DNA from: Polynucleobacter sp. AP-Nino-20-G2
GTDB taxonomy: Bacteria > Pseudomonadota > Gammaproteobacteria > Burkholderiales > Burkholderiaceae
Direction of reading: 5' to 3'
DNA length: 64,000 nucleotides
Assembly: GCF_018688235.1 (NCBI RefSeq)
Contig: NZ_CP061313.1
Coordinates: forward strand, 124,001 to 188,000
Shown in pieces: positions 1 through 9,930 of the stretch; the stretch's first letter is position 1, and every line of letters starts with the position of its first letter. A model generated the notes under the pieces. The model made no database searches. It was given only the letters and a program-made list of their open reading frames with translations, and was not told the origin of the DNA. The position numbers and the translations under genes are program-made.

Positions 1-628
1 GAATACACCCCTGAATAGCCATGCTGTGTGAAACGCCGTGCGATTTCCAGTGTGCAATCTGAAAATCTCCCATTGCAACTGGGTGATCTAAAAGATCATC
101 ATAATTTTTGGCCAAATAAAACCCATAGCCATCCGAGTCAACCTTTACGGACCGCAAGCCAGTCTGCACGGTCCAGTGAATGGTGGATGCCTCCTTTGGC
201 GGAATGAGGATGAGGGCACAAGGTAAATACTCTTGCCCCTTCACCGCTAAACATAAGCTGCTGGGATTAAAAAATGCGCGCTCTGTATCGAGATAGGCTG
301 CGCGTACTGAAGAATCAAAGGCATAAATCGTAGTCAGCACTTCAACAGGCCCAGCAAGCTTAGGTAGTCGCCACTGATCATTGTCAATGCGCTCTAGGTC
401 CAGTTTTTGCTGGGGATTCTCAAGCGCATACGCTTCAATGGTTTCAATTTGCTTGCTGAAATCGCGAATCAAATAGCTTCCTGGAATCCATGCAGGCATT
501 TGCACAATTTGCCCTGTCGGCAGTGGATTCTCAATTCGGAGTTTGACGTGAAAGCGATGCCCACGCAAATCTTCCTGCCAAACAGTGTATTGAATCGCGG
601 GTAAATCTGATGTCTGGATATCGTTCAT
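1..628 (-). CDS. M61 family peptidase (glycyl aminopeptidase type), N-terminal part
   Basis: The gene reads leftward from an ATG at 628 and is cut by the window edge, leaving about 209 N-terminal residues. The visible part looks like the beta-rich N-terminal domain of M61 peptidases: residues 47-57 read WIPGSYLIRDF, the characteristic segment of that domain, and the following text (DNDQWRLP, TIYAFDSSVRAAYLD) fits. The catalytic zinc motif HExxH would lie outside the window, so activity cannot be judged. M61 enzymes are metallo-aminopeptidases, often with a C-terminal PDZ domain. The start lies 6 bp beyond the dsbC stop on the same strand, so it is probably cotranscribed with dsbC and the UbiH-family gene. 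The family call is from motif recognition. Confidence 0.8.
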   Translation of the reverse strand, partial: MNDIQTSDLPAIQYTVWQEDLRGHRFHVKLRIENPLPTGQIVQMPAWIPGSYLIRDFSKQIETIEAYALENPQQKLDLERIDNDQWRLPKLAGPVEVLTTIYAFDSSVRAAYLDTERAFFNPSSLCLAVKGQEYLPCALILIPPKEASTIHWTVQTGLRSVKVDSDGYGFYLAKNYDDLLDHPVAMGDFQIAHWKSHGVSHSMAIQGCI

Positions 629-634
629 ATCAAT

Positions 635-1357
635 TTATTTGATGCTACTAAACTTCTTTTCAATATCGCTGATTTGAACTGCGCCTGGGAAGCGACTGCC
701 ATCCGTGAAGAAGAGGGTGGGCGTTCCAGTGATTCCATAGGTTTTGGCAAAAGCCATGTTCTTATCTAGTGGCGTAGTGCAATCACTTTTTCCACTAGGA
801 GCAATGCCGTTCACCATCCAATCGATATATGCCTTCTGGGGATCTGCGGAGCACCAAATCTGTTTTGACTTCATCGCAGAATCTGCAGACAAAATAGGAA
901 TAAGGTAGGTGTAGATAGTGACGTTATCTAATTGCTGCAGAGATTTTTCTAGTCGCTTGCAGTAACCGCAATTGGGATCTGAAAATACCGCCAATTGCCT
1001 ACTGCCATTGCCACGTACAGTTTTGAAAGCATTGGTCGGCGAAAGTTCAGACCATTTAATGCGATTGAGGTCAGCATGTCTCTGTTCGGTAATATTTTTA
1101 CCGGTGGCAAGTTCCACAATCTCACCCTGAATTAAATACTTGCTATTCGCATCGGTATAAAAAACATCGTTGCCCACCAGCACCTCATATATGCCAGAGA
1201 TAGGAGATGCCGTCACACTTTTAATTTTAGTGTTTGCACCAATCTTCTTTTGTAATTCGGTCCTGATTTGTTGCTCAGATTGCGCATGAGCAATGCCGCT
1301 AGCCAAGAAGCTGATACAAGCAAGTGAGATTGCCAAAAATAATTTATTCAAAATCAA
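635..1357 (-). CDS. dsbC: Periplasmic disulfide isomerase DsbC
   Basis: A 240-residue protein with a Sec signal peptide (hydrophobic residues about 5-22, cleavage probably after AHA at 25), an N-terminal dimerisation domain and a C-terminal thioredoxin fold. The active site is C130-GY-C133 within FSDPNCGYCK, the cis-proline is P213 in TGTP, and C169/C193 probably form the structural disulfide typical of DsbC. It shuffles wrong disulfides in periplasmic proteins and is kept reduced by DsbD, which is not in this window. Its start overlaps the end of the UbiH-family gene by 14 bp and its stop lies 6 bp before the M61 peptidase start, so the three form one minus-strand unit. Length and motifs are normal. 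Confidence 0.93.
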   Translation of the reverse strand: MILNKLFLAISLACISFLASGIAHAQSEQQIRTELQKKIGANTKIKSVTASPISGIYEVLVGNDVFYTDANSKYLIQGEIVELATGKNITEQRHADLNRIKWSELSPTNAFKTVRGNGSRQLAVFSDPNCGYCKRLEKSLQQLDNVTIYTYLIPILSADSAMKSKQIWCSADPQKAYIDWMVNGIAPSGKSDCTTPLDKNMAFAKTYGITGTPTLFFTDGSRFPGAVQISDIEKKFSSIK

Positions 1358-2618
1358 TATCCCCTAGGGCGCGTTCAATTAAGCGCCGCTTCATAAAATG
1401 ACTGCGATTGACGATGCCCAAACCCCAATTTCTTAATTGTCGTTCGGTGCTGCTGGTGGCTGAGAAGAGCTTTTTCAGTTTGTCCGTCACCCAAAGAAGC
1501 GCGCTAGTATCACCTTGGCGTTGACGCTCATAGCGACGCAATAGAACTTTGTCATTTGCTTGCCTAAAAGATTCTCGTTTACCCAAAATATTGAGTAGTG
1601 TTGTGACATCTCTTAAGCCCAAATTTAAGCCTTGCCCAGCCAGTGGATGCATGACATGGGCGGCATCACCAATCAAAACCACTTTTGGATTTTCTTCTGG
1701 CCCAATAAAACGATTGGCCCGAATTCTTCTTAATGGAAATGTGGCTGGTGCTGAGTTCAGTGTGAGAGCTCCCAGTTGTTTGATGATGGCGCCATCCGCT
1801 ATGTTGGACAGTCTTTGAGTCCAAGTAGCTTGATCTAGTTTGATCAGCTCCGCCGCATTTTCTAGCGAAGTCGACCACACCATGGAGACTTGTTGATTCG
1901 GCAATGGGAGCATGGCAACGATGTCTCCCCCAGGCAAAAACCACTGATAGGCAGTTTCTAAATGGGCGCGTGTGCAAACCCAATTAGCAACTACAGCATT
2001 TTGTGAGTAACTTTCTTCAGTGGCGCTAATGCCAAGTTCTGAGCGGATAGGGGAGTTGGCGCCATCGGCCGCAATCACCAGCTTCGCTCGAATGTTGCCC
2101 CCGTTTTTAAGTTGTAACCTTGCCCCGTCTTCATCTAGCGCGAGTTGTTGTACGACATCACTTATGCGTTCCAGCTTATTTTGAAAGCGTGATGCCTGAT
2201 CAAGAGTATGTTCGATGAGGTTGGATTCGCCGATCCAAGCAAGTTGAGGGGTGCCCGCCTCAAATGCGGAAAGGTGGAGTTGATCTGATTCTCCCCCACG
2301 ATCCCCGAAAATACGCATGTCCCTCACGGGCTGCATGCGTGAGTGGTCAATGGCATCCCATATTTGCAAATGGGCCAATAGTTTTTGGGTGCTTGGGGAA
2401 AAAGCATAAATACGTTGACCCCATTGATCGCCTTGGGGCGCGGGGACCGCTTGACCTAAATCCGGGGCAATCTCGATCGTTTGTAATCCTAGTTGGGCTA
2501 AGCCAAGCGCGCAAGCCTTACCAGCAATGCCTCCACCAACAACTGCGATGTCCACAGTGCGGATTTGGGCTCCATTGCTGGATGGATTTAGGGGATTATT
2601 TTGATGAACTTCTGACAT
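1344..2618 (-). CDS. FAD-dependent hydroxylase of the UbiH/UbiF/COQ6 family
   Basis: A 424-residue flavoprotein monooxygenase. The Rossmann FAD-binding motif GGGIAG is at residues 28-33 after the beta strand VDIAVV. The second FAD motif, GDAAHVMHPLAGQG followed by LNLGLRD, lies near residues 318-340 and is the signature of ubiquinone-pathway hydroxylases. Family members use O2 and NAD(P)H to hydroxylate the ring of ubiquinone precursors; which ring position this one uses (UbiH, UbiF or UbiI type) cannot be read from sequence alone. coq7, another ubiquinone hydroxylase, lies at 17648. The gene is divergent from ychF across a 40-bp gap and overlaps dsbC downstream. The start is ATG with an ordinary family N-terminus after a short polar leader. 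Confidence 0.87.
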   Translation of the reverse strand: MSEVHQNNPLNPSSNGAQIRTVDIAVVGGGIAGKACALGLAQLGLQTIEIAPDLGQAVPAPQGDQWGQRIYAFSPSTQKLLAHLQIWDAIDHSRMQPVRDMRIFGDRGGESDQLHLSAFEAGTPQLAWIGESNLIEHTLDQASRFQNKLERISDVVQQLALDEDGARLQLKNGGNIRAKLVIAADGANSPIRSELGISATEESYSQNAVVANWVCTRAHLETAYQWFLPGGDIVAMLPLPNQQVSMVWSTSLENAAELIKLDQATWTQRLSNIADGAIIKQLGALTLNSAPATFPLRRIRANRFIGPEENPKVVLIGDAAHVMHPLAGQGLNLGLRDVTTLLNILGKRESFRQANDKVLLRRYERQRQGDTSALLWVTDKLKKLFSATSSTERQLRNWGLGIVNRSHFMKRRLIERALGDIDFE

Positions 2619-2658
2619 ATCTCGATGATATCGAAACCAGCCCCTTTACAATACGGCT

Positions 2659-3753
2659 ATGTCTTTGAAATGTGGCATCGTCGGCCTGCCTAACGTCGGC
2701 AAATCTACCCTCTTTAACGCGCTTACCAAGGCTGGAATCGCGGCGGAAAACTATCCTTTCTGCACGATCGAGCCTAATGTGGGTGTGGTCGAGGTTCCTG
2801 ACCCCCGTCTTGCCGCCTTGGCTGAGATCGTTAAGCCTGAGCGCATCTTGCCGGCAGCAGTCGAGTTTGTCGATATTGCTGGTTTGGTGGCTGGCGCCTC
2901 TAAGGGCGAAGGTCTTGGCAACCAATTTTTGGCGAATATTCGTGAAACAGACGCAATTACTCATGTGGTGCGCTGTTTTGAAGATGCAAACGTGATTCAC
3001 GTTGCTGGAAAAATTGATCCAATCGCTGATATTGGGGTGATTGATACGGAACTGGCCCTATCAGACCTCACTACCGTTGAGAAAACACTCAATCGCTCAA
3101 GCAAAGCCGCCAAGTCCGGTAACGATAAAGAGGCTGCAGCTTTAGTTGCCGTCCTCACTAAAGTGCAGGCCCATCTAGATTCTGCGCAACCGGTTCGCAG
3201 CATGGCACTCAGTGAAGAAGAGCTCCTTCTTCTGAAGCCACTGTGTTTAATTACTGCTAAACCAGCGATGTATGTGGCTAATGTGAAGGAAGACGGCTTT
3301 ACGAATAACCCTCACTTAGATGCAGTTAAGCAACATGCCGCCAAAGAAGGCGCGCCTGTAGTTGCGGTTTGCGCTGCAATTGAGGCTGAGATTGCTGACT
3401 TGGACGATGCGGATAAGGTTGAGTTTTTAGCTGACCTTGGCATGGAAGAGCCTGGTCTGGACCGCGTGATCCGTGCTGGCTATGACTTGTTAGGCTTGCA
3501 GACTTACTTTACCGCTGGCGTGAAAGAAGTCCGTGCCTGGACAATCCACAAAGGTGACACAGCTCCTCAGGCTGCTGGAGTCATTCATACGGATTTCGAG
3601 CGTGGATTTATTCGTGCCCAAACCATTGCTTTTGAAGACTTTATTCAGTTTAAGGGCGAATCCGGGGCAAAAGAGGCTGGCAAGATGCGCGCTGAAGGTA
3701 AGGAGTACGTCGTCAAGGATGGCGATGTCTTAAACTTTCTGTTTAACGTCTAG
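2659..3753 (+). CDS. ychF: Redox-regulated ATPase YchF (OLA1 family)
   Basis: A 364-residue P-loop NTPase of the Obg-related YchF/OLA1 family. Walker A is GLPNVGKS at residues 9-16; a G3-type DIAG follows within [10 protein letters not shown], and the C-terminal TGS domain ends in the family-typical [11 protein letters not shown]. YchF binds ATP rather than GTP and associates with ribosomes, and is linked to oxidative stress responses. A likely -10 element TACAAT lies at 2647-2652, so close to the ATG that the mRNA leader would be nearly absent; the -35 is poor. A strong intrinsic terminator follows at 3771. Length and motifs are normal for the family. Confidence 0.95.
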   Translation: MSLKCGIVGLPNVGKSTLFNALTKAGIAAENYPFCTIEPNVGVVEVPDPRLAALAEIVKPERILPAAVEFVDIAGLVAGASKGEGLGNQFLANIRETDAITHVVRCFEDANVIHVAGKIDPIADIGVIDTELALSDLTTVEKTLNRSSKAAKSGNDKEAAALVAVLTKVQAHLDSAQPVRSMALSEEELLLLKPLCLITAKPAMYVANVKEDGFTNNPHLDAVKQHAAKEGAPVVAVCAAIEAEIADLDDADKVEFLADLGMEEPGLDRVIRAGYDLLGLQTYFTAGVKEVRAWTIHKGDTAPQAAGVIHTDFERGFIRAQTIAFEDFIQFKGESGAKEAGKMRAEGKEYVVKDGDVLNFLFNV

Positions 3754-3770
3754 TTCGCTCAAGCAAACAA

Positions 3771-3803
3771 AAAAGCCCTTAGATTAATTACTAAGGGCTT
3801 TTT
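3771..3803. terminator. Intrinsic terminator between ychF and the winged-helix gene
   Basis: A perfect 12-bp stem (AAAAGCCCTTAG at 3771-3782 pairing with 3791-3802) around an 8-nt loop ends in a run of five T on the plus strand, and the A run on the left arm gives T residues on the minus strand. It sits between convergent genes and can serve both. Confidence 0.92.
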
Positions 3804-3840
3804 GCTTGTGGGCCCCAGATTTTTGGGGTCAAAGGTATTG

Positions 3841-4191
3841 TTAGCTGGCTTTAACTGCTTTTTCCAAGCATTTGGAGATTTCTTCGTAACGCTTTAAAGC
3901 GATTTTGCTCGGAACAACCTGCTTTTTTCGCCCATCTTCGTTGGCAGCCATTTTGATATAGCCCATTGCGCTGAGATTTTTTAAGCGTCCGTGGAGAGTG
4001 GCTTGCGAGCCGAGCCCCGCCATCGAAATAAGATCACCAACCAAAACAGATTCTTTAGCGTGATAACTCAAAACGATTTTATCCAACAGGCTTTCTTCAA
4101 CAGAGTCGAGTTTTTTCCCTGGATTAATGCGGTCAAGCACATCCATTAAATTAAGAAAGCGAATGTAACTAGAAGATTTGATCGAAGACAT
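3841..4191 (-). CDS. Small winged-helix transcriptional regulator (MarR-like)
   Basis: A 116-residue protein that reads as a single winged-helix domain: helices around LDSVEESLLDKIVLSY, the region GLGSQATLHGRLKNLSAMGYI as HTH recognition helix (about residues 58-80), then a wing DGRKKQVVPS. It is shorter than classical MarR proteins and lacks an obvious ligand pocket, so DNA binding is the inferred role and the target is unknown. It is divergent from the membrane-protein gene, with 75-110 bp between them depending on the start chosen there, an AT-rich stretch that could carry promoters for both. That arrangement makes the membrane protein or its own promoter possible targets. Confidence 0.65.
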   Translation of the reverse strand: MSSIKSSSYIRFLNLMDVLDRINPGKKLDSVEESLLDKIVLSYHAKESVLVGDLISMAGLGSQATLHGRLKNLSAMGYIKMAANEDGRKKQVVPSKIALKRYEEISKCLEKAVKAS

Positions 4192-4302
4192 TTTTACGGT
4201 ATTAAAAATAAGAATTATTAGCCTAAGGGTTAACGCGATTGTAGCCCTATTTATCTTGTTTGTAACTTGTATGCATTGTCAAAATCAACCATACTGCTAG
4301 TA

Positions 4303-4857
4303 ATGGATAAGTCATATCGTGAGTGGACATTGGGAATTGTGGTGAGCGGAATCGCTTACACGGGTCTCTTTTACATCAACGATTGGCTCACATCCCATCT
4401 GACTTATAGTCTTGGCGTTAGTTGGATCTACCTACCTGCTGGCTTGAGATTATTTCTGACCCTCATCTTCGGCATTCCTGGGGCGCTTGGTATCGCTCTC
4501 GGCTCTTTTTTAATTAGTTACCTGGGCGAATTTCCGCACGAAATAACCACATGTATTGGGGTTGGTTTAATTTCTGGTTTTGCGCCTTATTTAGCGAGAA
4601 TATTTGTTCTCACCAATATCCAAATAGCTCCAGATTTAAGCGATCTCAGTCTGCCTAAATTGGTCGCTTGTATTTTAATTTACGCTCTTCTAAGTGCCAG
4701 CTTACACCAGTGGTGGTTTGCCGTGCGGGGCTTAGATGAGTCGGGAAGTATGAATCACTTCCTGGTGATGTTCTTGGGGGACGTGTTTGGAACGGTGTTG
4801 CTAATTGCTCTACTTAAATCCAGTTTGGATTTACTGAAATTTTCAAGAACGGCTTAA
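4303..4857 (+). CDS. Integral membrane protein of unknown function
   Basis: A 184-residue protein from ATG 4303 (an upstream in-frame ATG at 4267 would add 12 residues; neither has a clear ribosome binding site). About five hydrophobic segments are visible (starting near [54 protein letters not shown] and [14 protein letters not shown]). The general look recalls the membrane-sensor MASE1 type, but no kinase, GGDEF or other output domain is attached, so I do not assign a function. It is divergent from the winged-helix regulator and convergent with trpC, sharing the four bases TTAA as overlapping stop codons. Confidence 0.6.
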   Translation: MDKSYREWTLGIVVSGIAYTGLFYINDWLTSHLTYSLGVSWIYLPAGLRLFLTLIFGIPGALGIALGSFLISYLGEFPHEITTCIGVGLISGFAPYLARIFVLTNIQIAPDLSDLSLPKLVACILIYALLSASLHQWWFAVRGLDESGSMNHFLVMFLGDVFGTVLLIALLKSSLDLLKFSRTA

Positions 4858-5657
4858 TTAAATAACTCGCTCAGAGCGGTTCCTGGATCACTTGCGCGCA
4901 TAAATGCCTCACCCACTAAGAACGCATTGACTTGATGGTCGCGCATTAGTTGCACATCAGCGCGAGTCATGATGCCCGATTCGGTAACCAGCGTTTTTCC
5001 TAGCGGAACCATAGAGAGTAACGATAGAGTGGTTTGAAGAGTAACTTCAAACGTTTTCAGATTGCGATTATTGATTCCGAGTAAGGGTGTTTTGAGATTC
5101 AAAGCTTGCTCTAGCTCGGGAGCGTTATGTACCTCCACCAAAACATCTAAACCTAACTCATGGGCGCAAGCTTCCAGCTCTTTCATTTGATTGAGTTCTA
5201 GGCAGGCCACAATCAAGAGGATTGCGTCGGCACCAATAGCTCGTGCTTCATAGATCTGATATGGATCGATCGTAAAGTCTTTGCGTAACACTGGTAAGGC
5301 GCAAGCGGAGCGAGCGGTTTGCAAATACGCGTTAGCCCCTTGAAAGTAATCTCTATCGGTCAGCACTGATAAACAGGCTGCTCCGTTTTTCTCGTACGAC
5401 TGAGCAATCTCGGCAGGTTGAAAATTTTCCCGCAGCACACCCTTGCTTGGGCTTGCTTTTTTGATTTCTGTAATCACACCGGCTTTGCCGGCGACTATCT
5501 TTTGTTGGATAGCTTGAATGAAGCCGCGCGGCTTTAGTGTCGCATCGAGATTATTTTCTTGAGCTTGCTCACGTTGATTCGCTAGAGAAATCTTTTTTGA
5601 ATCTGCTGCAAGCTCAATTTTTTTGGTTGCAACAATTTTGTCGAGAATATCGCTCAT
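4854..5657 (-). CDS. trpC: Indole-3-glycerol phosphate synthase
   Basis: A 267-residue single-domain TrpC, without the fused TrpF found in enteric bacteria. The signature [10 protein letters not shown] is at residues 64-73, with later phosphate-binding and catalytic segments ([35 protein letters not shown]). It closes the ring of carboxyphenylaminodeoxyribulose phosphate to give indole-glycerol phosphate, the step before tryptophan synthase. It is the last gene of the rpe-trpEGDC run, 8 bp after trpD. Its stop codon overlaps that of the convergent membrane-protein gene by 4 bp with no terminator visible between them. Confidence 0.96.
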   Translation of the reverse strand: MSDILDKIVATKKIELAADSKKISLANQREQAQENNLDATLKPRGFIQAIQQKIVAGKAGVITEIKKASPSKGVLRENFQPAEIAQSYEKNGAACLSVLTDRDYFQGANAYLQTARSACALPVLRKDFTIDPYQIYEARAIGADAILLIVACLELNQMKELEACAHELGLDVLVEVHNAPELEQALNLKTPLLGINNRNLKTFEVTLQTTLSLLSMVPLGKTLVTESGIMTRADVQLMRDHQVNAFLVGEAFMRASDPGTALSELFN

Positions 5658-5665
5658 AACTGGAT

Positions 5666-6691
5666 TTAATTACCTTGGGTTGCTGCAACAAATTCATTTA
5701 ACTTTTGATGTGCTGCGCCGGAATTAATGGAGGCTCTCGCCATTTGAATTCCGGTAGCAATATCGGGTGCTACATTGGCGACATACAGTACTGCGCCCGC
5801 ATTGAGGCAAACAATATCGCTAGCTGGACCAGCCTTTTTATTTAAGACATCTAAAACGATGGTTTTAGATTCATCCGCATTTGCCACCTTAAAGCTGATG
5901 GTTGGCGCAGTATTTAGACCAAAGTCTTGAGGGTGAATTTCATACTCACGAACTACGCCATCTTTTAATTCGCCAACTAGAGTGGGGCCTTCAAGAGAAA
6001 TCTCATCAAGACCATCTCGACCGTATACAACCAAAGCATGATCCATGCCCATTGCTTGCAAAACACGAGCTTGAATGCCCACCAGATCTGGATGAAATAC
6101 GCCCATCAGAATGCGCTTGGCGTCTGCGGGGTTGGTGAGTGGGCCAAGGATATTAAAAATGGTTCGCACGCCCAAATCTTTGCGAATGGGCACGACATTT
6201 TTCATGGCGGGGTGGTGGTTGGGGGCAAACATAAATCCTGCGCCTACCTTGGAAATGCATTGCGCTACTTGTTCCGGTGTCAGCGTGAGCTTTACTCCAA
6301 GCGCTTCCAGAATGTCCGCGCTGCCAGATTTACTGCTGACACTGCGATTGCCATGCTTAGCAATTTTTGCGCCTGCTGCAGCGGCTACAAACATGGCCGC
6401 TGTTGAGATATTAAAGGTGTGGGCGCCATCTCCGCCAGTTCCTACTACATCGACCAGATTGGCTCTATCTTCGATGTGTACTGGGGTGGCAAATTCACGC
6501 ATGACTTGTGCGGCAGCAGCAATTTCGCCAACAGTTTCTTTTTTAGTGCGAAGGGCAACTAATAAACCAGCCACTAATGCTGGGGGCATTTCACCGCTCA
6601 TGATGAGGCGCATCATCGCCGTCATTTCATCGTGGAATAGCTCACGATGTTCGATACAGCGTTGAAGTGCTTGTTGAGGAGTAATTGGCAT
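5666..6691 (-). CDS. trpD: Anthranilate phosphoribosyltransferase
   Basis: A 341-residue enzyme of normal length. The PRPP-binding loop GTGGDG is at residues 84-89, followed by TFNIST, and the second family motif [15 protein letters not shown] starts near residue 113. It transfers phosphoribose from PRPP to anthranilate, the second committed step of tryptophan synthesis. It lies 21 bp after trpG and 8 bp before trpC, so cotranscription is likely. As in other betaproteobacteria, TrpD is a separate protein, not fused to the TrpG amidotransferase. Confidence 0.96.
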   Translation of the reverse strand: MPITPQQALQRCIEHRELFHDEMTAMMRLIMSGEMPPALVAGLLVALRTKKETVGEIAAAAQVMREFATPVHIEDRANLVDVVGTGGDGAHTFNISTAAMFVAAAAGAKIAKHGNRSVSSKSGSADILEALGVKLTLTPEQVAQCISKVGAGFMFAPNHHPAMKNVVPIRKDLGVRTIFNILGPLTNPADAKRILMGVFHPDLVGIQARVLQAMGMDHALVVYGRDGLDEISLEGPTLVGELKDGVVREYEIHPQDFGLNTAPTISFKVANADESKTIVLDVLNKKAGPASDIVCLNAGAVLYVANVAPDIATGIQMARASINSGAAHQKLNEFVAATQGN

Positions 6692-6712
6692 GGCGCTATA
6701 GATATCAGTAAT

Positions 6713-7279
6713 TTATTTGGCTTGTAAGAAATTTTTCAGAAGTGCATGACCATGCTCAGAAAGAATCGATTCCGGGTGGAATTGCACGCCTTCAACAGCG
6801 AGTTCTTTATGGCGCACTCCCATGATTTCACCGTCAGAAGAAGTTGCGGTCACCTCCAGCACTGCTGGTAACGAACTCTTCTCAATTGCCAAGGAGTGAT
6901 AACGGGTTACTTTAAATGGGTTGGGTAGGTCTTTAAAGACGCCAACGCCAGTGTGATGAATATCATCGGTCTTGCCATGCATCACTTTTTGGGCGCGAAT
7001 AATTTTTCCGCCAAAAGCCTCGCCGATGGCCTGGTGTCCAAGGCAAACGCCCAAAATGGGAATATGGCCTGCGTAACGCTTGATGGTCTCTACTGAGATG
7101 CCCGCTTCCGCTGGACTGCATGGTCCTGGTGAGATACAAATGCGCGCAGGATTGATGTTGGCAATCTCTTCTACTGTAATCTCATCATTACGAAATACTT
7201 TCACCTCTTCACCAAGCTCAGCAAAATATTGCACTAGGTTGTAAGTGAATGAGTCATAGTTATCAATCATGAGGAGCAT
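6713..7279 (-). CDS. trpG: Anthranilate synthase glutamine amidotransferase subunit
   Basis: A 188-residue class I glutamine amidotransferase. The nucleophile is C79 in GVCLGHQ, and the His and Glu of the triad are in VQFHPES near the C-terminus. The N-terminus [19 protein letters not shown] is standard for TrpG/PabA. It releases ammonia from glutamine for TrpE; the same subunit may also serve PabB for folate synthesis, as no separate pabA is visible here. Its start overlaps the end of trpE by 17 bp, which suggests coupled synthesis of the two subunits. Confidence 0.95.
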   Translation of the reverse strand: MLLMIDNYDSFTYNLVQYFAELGEEVKVFRNDEITVEEIANINPARICISPGPCSPAEAGISVETIKRYAGHIPILGVCLGHQAIGEAFGGKIIRAQKVMHGKTDDIHHTGVGVFKDLPNPFKVTRYHSLAIEKSSLPAVLEVTATSSDGEIMGVRHKELAVEGVQFHPESILSEHGHALLKNFLQAK

Positions 7280-8768
7280 CGAGACCTCCTTGTACTAAAT
7301 CAGCTGCCATTAATACCGCCCGTGCTTTGGCTTCGGTTTCTTTCCATTCGGCAGTCGGGTCAGAGTCTGCAACGACGCCAGCGCCTGCTTGTGAATGCAG
7401 CATACCGTCCCGGATCACGCCGGTGCGGATGGCAATTGCAACGTCCATATCACCAGAGAAGGAGAGGTAGCCGACCGCGCCGCCATAAACGCCACGCTTC
7501 ACAATTTCCATCTCATCGATAATTTCCATCGCCCGAATTTTCGGGGCGCCAGATAGGGTACCGGCGGGAAAGGTTGCACGTAAGACGTCCATATTACTCA
7601 TGTTATCCAGCAATTCACCTTCAACAGAGCTCACAATATGTTGCACGTGGGAGTATTTTTCGATTGACATCGAATCAGTGACTTTGACCGATCCGGTTTT
7701 GGCAATACGACCCACATCGTTGCGCGCTAAGTCAATCAACATGACATGCTCAGCAATTTCTTTTGGATCTGCAAGTAACTCCTTGGCTAAGCGCTCGTCA
7801 TCTTCAGGTGTTGCACCGCGTGGGCGTGTACCAGCCAATGGACGAATCGTCACAATCTTCTCGGCTCCCCGTTTTTCTTGGCGCACTAATATTTCTGGGG
7901 ATGAACCAACAACCTGCAGATCCCCAAAGTCGTAGAAGTACATATATGGCGAAGGATTTAGCGAACGCAACGCGCGGTAGAGCGCAAGTGGCGAATCTGT
8001 GAATGGTTTGCTAATACGTTGACCAATCACCACTTGCATGCAATCGCCAGCCAAAATATATTCTTTGGTTTTACGTACGGCATTTTCAAAATCTTCCGCC
8101 TTAAATTTACGGATCAATTCTGTTTTCGTAGTTGGCAAGGAGGCAGGCATGCTTACAGGCTTGCTTAAGCAGGCAAGTAACTCTTTTAATCGAGCCTGAC
8201 CTTTTTCAAAGCTGTCAGGAACACTTGGGTCGGCATACACAATTAAATAGATACGACCAGCGACGTTATCGATGACCGCTAATTCTTCAGTCAACATCAG
8301 CTGAATGTCAGGAACGCCTAACTCATCTGGCAGTCGATGTTTTGCCAAACGGGATTCAATGTAGCGAACGGTGTCATATCCAAAGTAGCCTGCAAGACCG
8401 CCACAGAATCGTGGGAGCCCGGGTTGGACTGCTACTTTGAATCGTTTGAAATAAGCGTCTACAAAATCGAGCGGATTGTCATGATTGGTTTCAATGACTT
8501 TGTCGTTAAGCAGTACTTCTGTAATGGGTGCTTCCGGGGTGCCTACTGTTCGCAGTACTGTTTGAGCAGGCAAGCCAATAAAAGAAAAGCGACCGAAGCG
8601 CTCCCCACCTAAAACCGATTCCAGAAGATAAGTATTTTTATGTCCAAAAGCCTGTGTGAGCTTTACATAGAGAGATAACGGCGTCTCTAAGTCGGCTAAG
8701 ACTTCTTTCACCAAAGGAATGCGATTGAAACCCTGTTTTGCCAAGGTAAGAAATTCTTCGTACTGCAT
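7263..8768 (-). CDS. trpE: Anthranilate synthase component I
   Basis: A 501-residue chorismate-using enzyme. The N-terminal tryptophan-feedback site shows LLES at residues 48-51 (in [11 protein letters not shown]). The catalytic domain has the family signatures [36 protein letters not shown] and [16 protein letters not shown]. With TrpG it converts chorismate to anthranilate. Its ATG overlaps the rpe stop as TAATG, so it is translated directly after rpe; no leader peptide or attenuator lies in front of it, which leaves feedback inhibition through the LLES site as the only control visible here. Confidence 0.96.
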   Translation of the reverse strand: MQYEEFLTLAKQGFNRIPLVKEVLADLETPLSLYVKLTQAFGHKNTYLLESVLGGERFGRFSFIGLPAQTVLRTVGTPEAPITEVLLNDKVIETNHDNPLDFVDAYFKRFKVAVQPGLPRFCGGLAGYFGYDTVRYIESRLAKHRLPDELGVPDIQLMLTEELAVIDNVAGRIYLIVYADPSVPDSFEKGQARLKELLACLSKPVSMPASLPTTKTELIRKFKAEDFENAVRKTKEYILAGDCMQVVIGQRISKPFTDSPLALYRALRSLNPSPYMYFYDFGDLQVVGSSPEILVRQEKRGAEKIVTIRPLAGTRPRGATPEDDERLAKELLADPKEIAEHVMLIDLARNDVGRIAKTGSVKVTDSMSIEKYSHVQHIVSSVEGELLDNMSNMDVLRATFPAGTLSGAPKIRAMEIIDEMEIVKRGVYGGAVGYLSFSGDMDVAIAIRTGVIRDGMLHSQAGAGVVADSDPTAEWKETEAKARAVLMAADLVQGGLDAPHD

Positions 8769-9493
8769 TACGCTTTTCCTGAGGTCGCTAGCTCTGCTCT
8801 CATTGCTTCAATGACAGCAGCATAATTTTCTTTTCCAAAGATGGCAGAGCCGGCAACAAAAGTATCCGCACCAGCTTTAGCAATCTGCGCAATGTTATCC
8901 ACTTTGATTCCGCCATCTACCTCAAGACGAATATGGCGCCCCGTTTCTTGTTGGTGACGATCTAAGCGTGCGCGTACCTGCGCAATTTTATCGAGCGTGC
9001 TCGGGATAAATGATTGACCACCAAAGCCCGGGTTCACAGACATCAGCAAGACCATGTCGAGTAGCTCCAATGTATGGTCAAGGTGGCTGAGCGGAGTTGC
9101 GGGATTTAATACAAGTCCCGCCTGGCATCCATGATCACGAATTAAATGGATTGTGCGATTAACGTGCGGGCTAGCCTCAGGGTGAAAGCTAATGAGGTTG
9201 GCGCCTGCTTTAGCAAAATCAGGAACCAGGCGATCTACTGGCTCAACCATTAAATGCACATCAATCATCGCTGGCTTGCCATTTTTTATAGCGTGCGGAC
9301 GAATTGCTTCGCACACCAATGGACCAATCGTGAGGTTGGGTACGTAATGGTTATCCATCACATCAAAGTGAATCCAGTCCGCGCCCGCCAAGAGAACATC
9401 TTGCACTTCTTTGCCAAGACAGGCAAAGTCGGCCGACAAAATGGAGGGGGCAATGACAAACTGGCTATTTGAGGGTGATTTCTGGCTATCCAT
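8768..9493 (-). CDS. rpe: Ribulose-phosphate 3-epimerase
   Basis: A 241-residue TIM-barrel epimerase interconverting ribulose-5-phosphate and xylulose-5-phosphate. Visible family motifs are PSILSADF (16-23), the metal ligands H42 and D44 in [18 protein letters not shown], the phosphate loop NPGFGGQ and EVDGGI. The start ATG at 9493 lies about 50 bp from the apaG ATG on the other strand, so the two genes are divergent. It heads the trp gene run and overlaps trpE by one base. In many related genomes gph (phosphoglycolate phosphatase) stands between rpe and trpE; it is absent here. Confidence 0.95.
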   Translation of the reverse strand: MDSQKSPSNSQFVIAPSILSADFACLGKEVQDVLLAGADWIHFDVMDNHYVPNLTIGPLVCEAIRPHAIKNGKPAMIDVHLMVEPVDRLVPDFAKAGANLISFHPEASPHVNRTIHLIRDHGCQAGLVLNPATPLSHLDHTLELLDMVLLMSVNPGFGGQSFIPSTLDKIAQVRARLDRHQQETGRHIRLEVDGGIKVDNIAQIAKAGADTFVAGSAIFGKENYAAVIEAMRAELATSGKA

Positions 9494-9542
9494 CCCTAGA
9501 TTCTAGCTTGCAGTTGACTCCGGGATGGAGCAGAATTCCAGC

Positions 9543-9917
9543 ATGAATCCTCACGAAATCAGCATTACGGTCAAATCCCAGTATTTGCCTGAGCAGTCTG
9601 ACCCAGATAATCAGCAATTTGCCTTTGCCTATACCGTCACCATTCGGAATACAGGTGTGGCTAGTATTCAGCTTATTGCCCGTCATTGGTTTATTGCCGA
9701 CGGGGACAATGATGTGCAGGAGGTCCGTGGCTTGGGGGTGGTGGGTCAGCAGCCCTTGTTGCGGGCGGGGGAGCACTTTGAGTACACCAGCTGGGCGACT
9801 TTACCGACCCCGGCGGGAACTATGCGTGGGGAGTATTTCTGTGTGACTGAAGAGGCGCAGTTTTTTCAGGCTCAAATCCCTGAATTTGCCTTAGTCATGC
9901 CCAGAACCCTGCATTAA
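9543..9917 (+). CDS. apaG: ApaG family protein (Co2+/Mg2+ efflux-associated name)
   Basis: A 124-residue single-domain protein matching ApaG along its whole length: YTVTIRNTG, the conserved RHWFIADGDNDVQEVRGLGVVGQQP block and GTMRGEYFCV. The fold is an immunoglobulin-like beta sandwich; the biochemical function is poorly known despite the efflux name. I start it at ATG 9543, which gives the usual MNPHEISI N-terminus and has GGAG at 9527-9530; an ATG at 9525 would add six residues. It is divergent from rpe, as in many betaproteobacteria. The next gene downstream on plus is mltA. Confidence 0.9.
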   Translation: MNPHEISITVKSQYLPEQSDPDNQQFAFAYTVTIRNTGVASIQLIARHWFIADGDNDVQEVRGLGVVGQQPLLRAGEHFEYTSWATLPTPAGTMRGEYFCVTEEAQFFQAQIPEFALVMPRTLH

Positions 9918-9930
9918 GCCAAAAGAAGCC

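Noticed and set aside
6111..6665. 184-codon plus-strand frame antisense to trpD
   Set aside because: Antisense shadow of trpD with Ala/Ser/Thr-rich composition and no start context.
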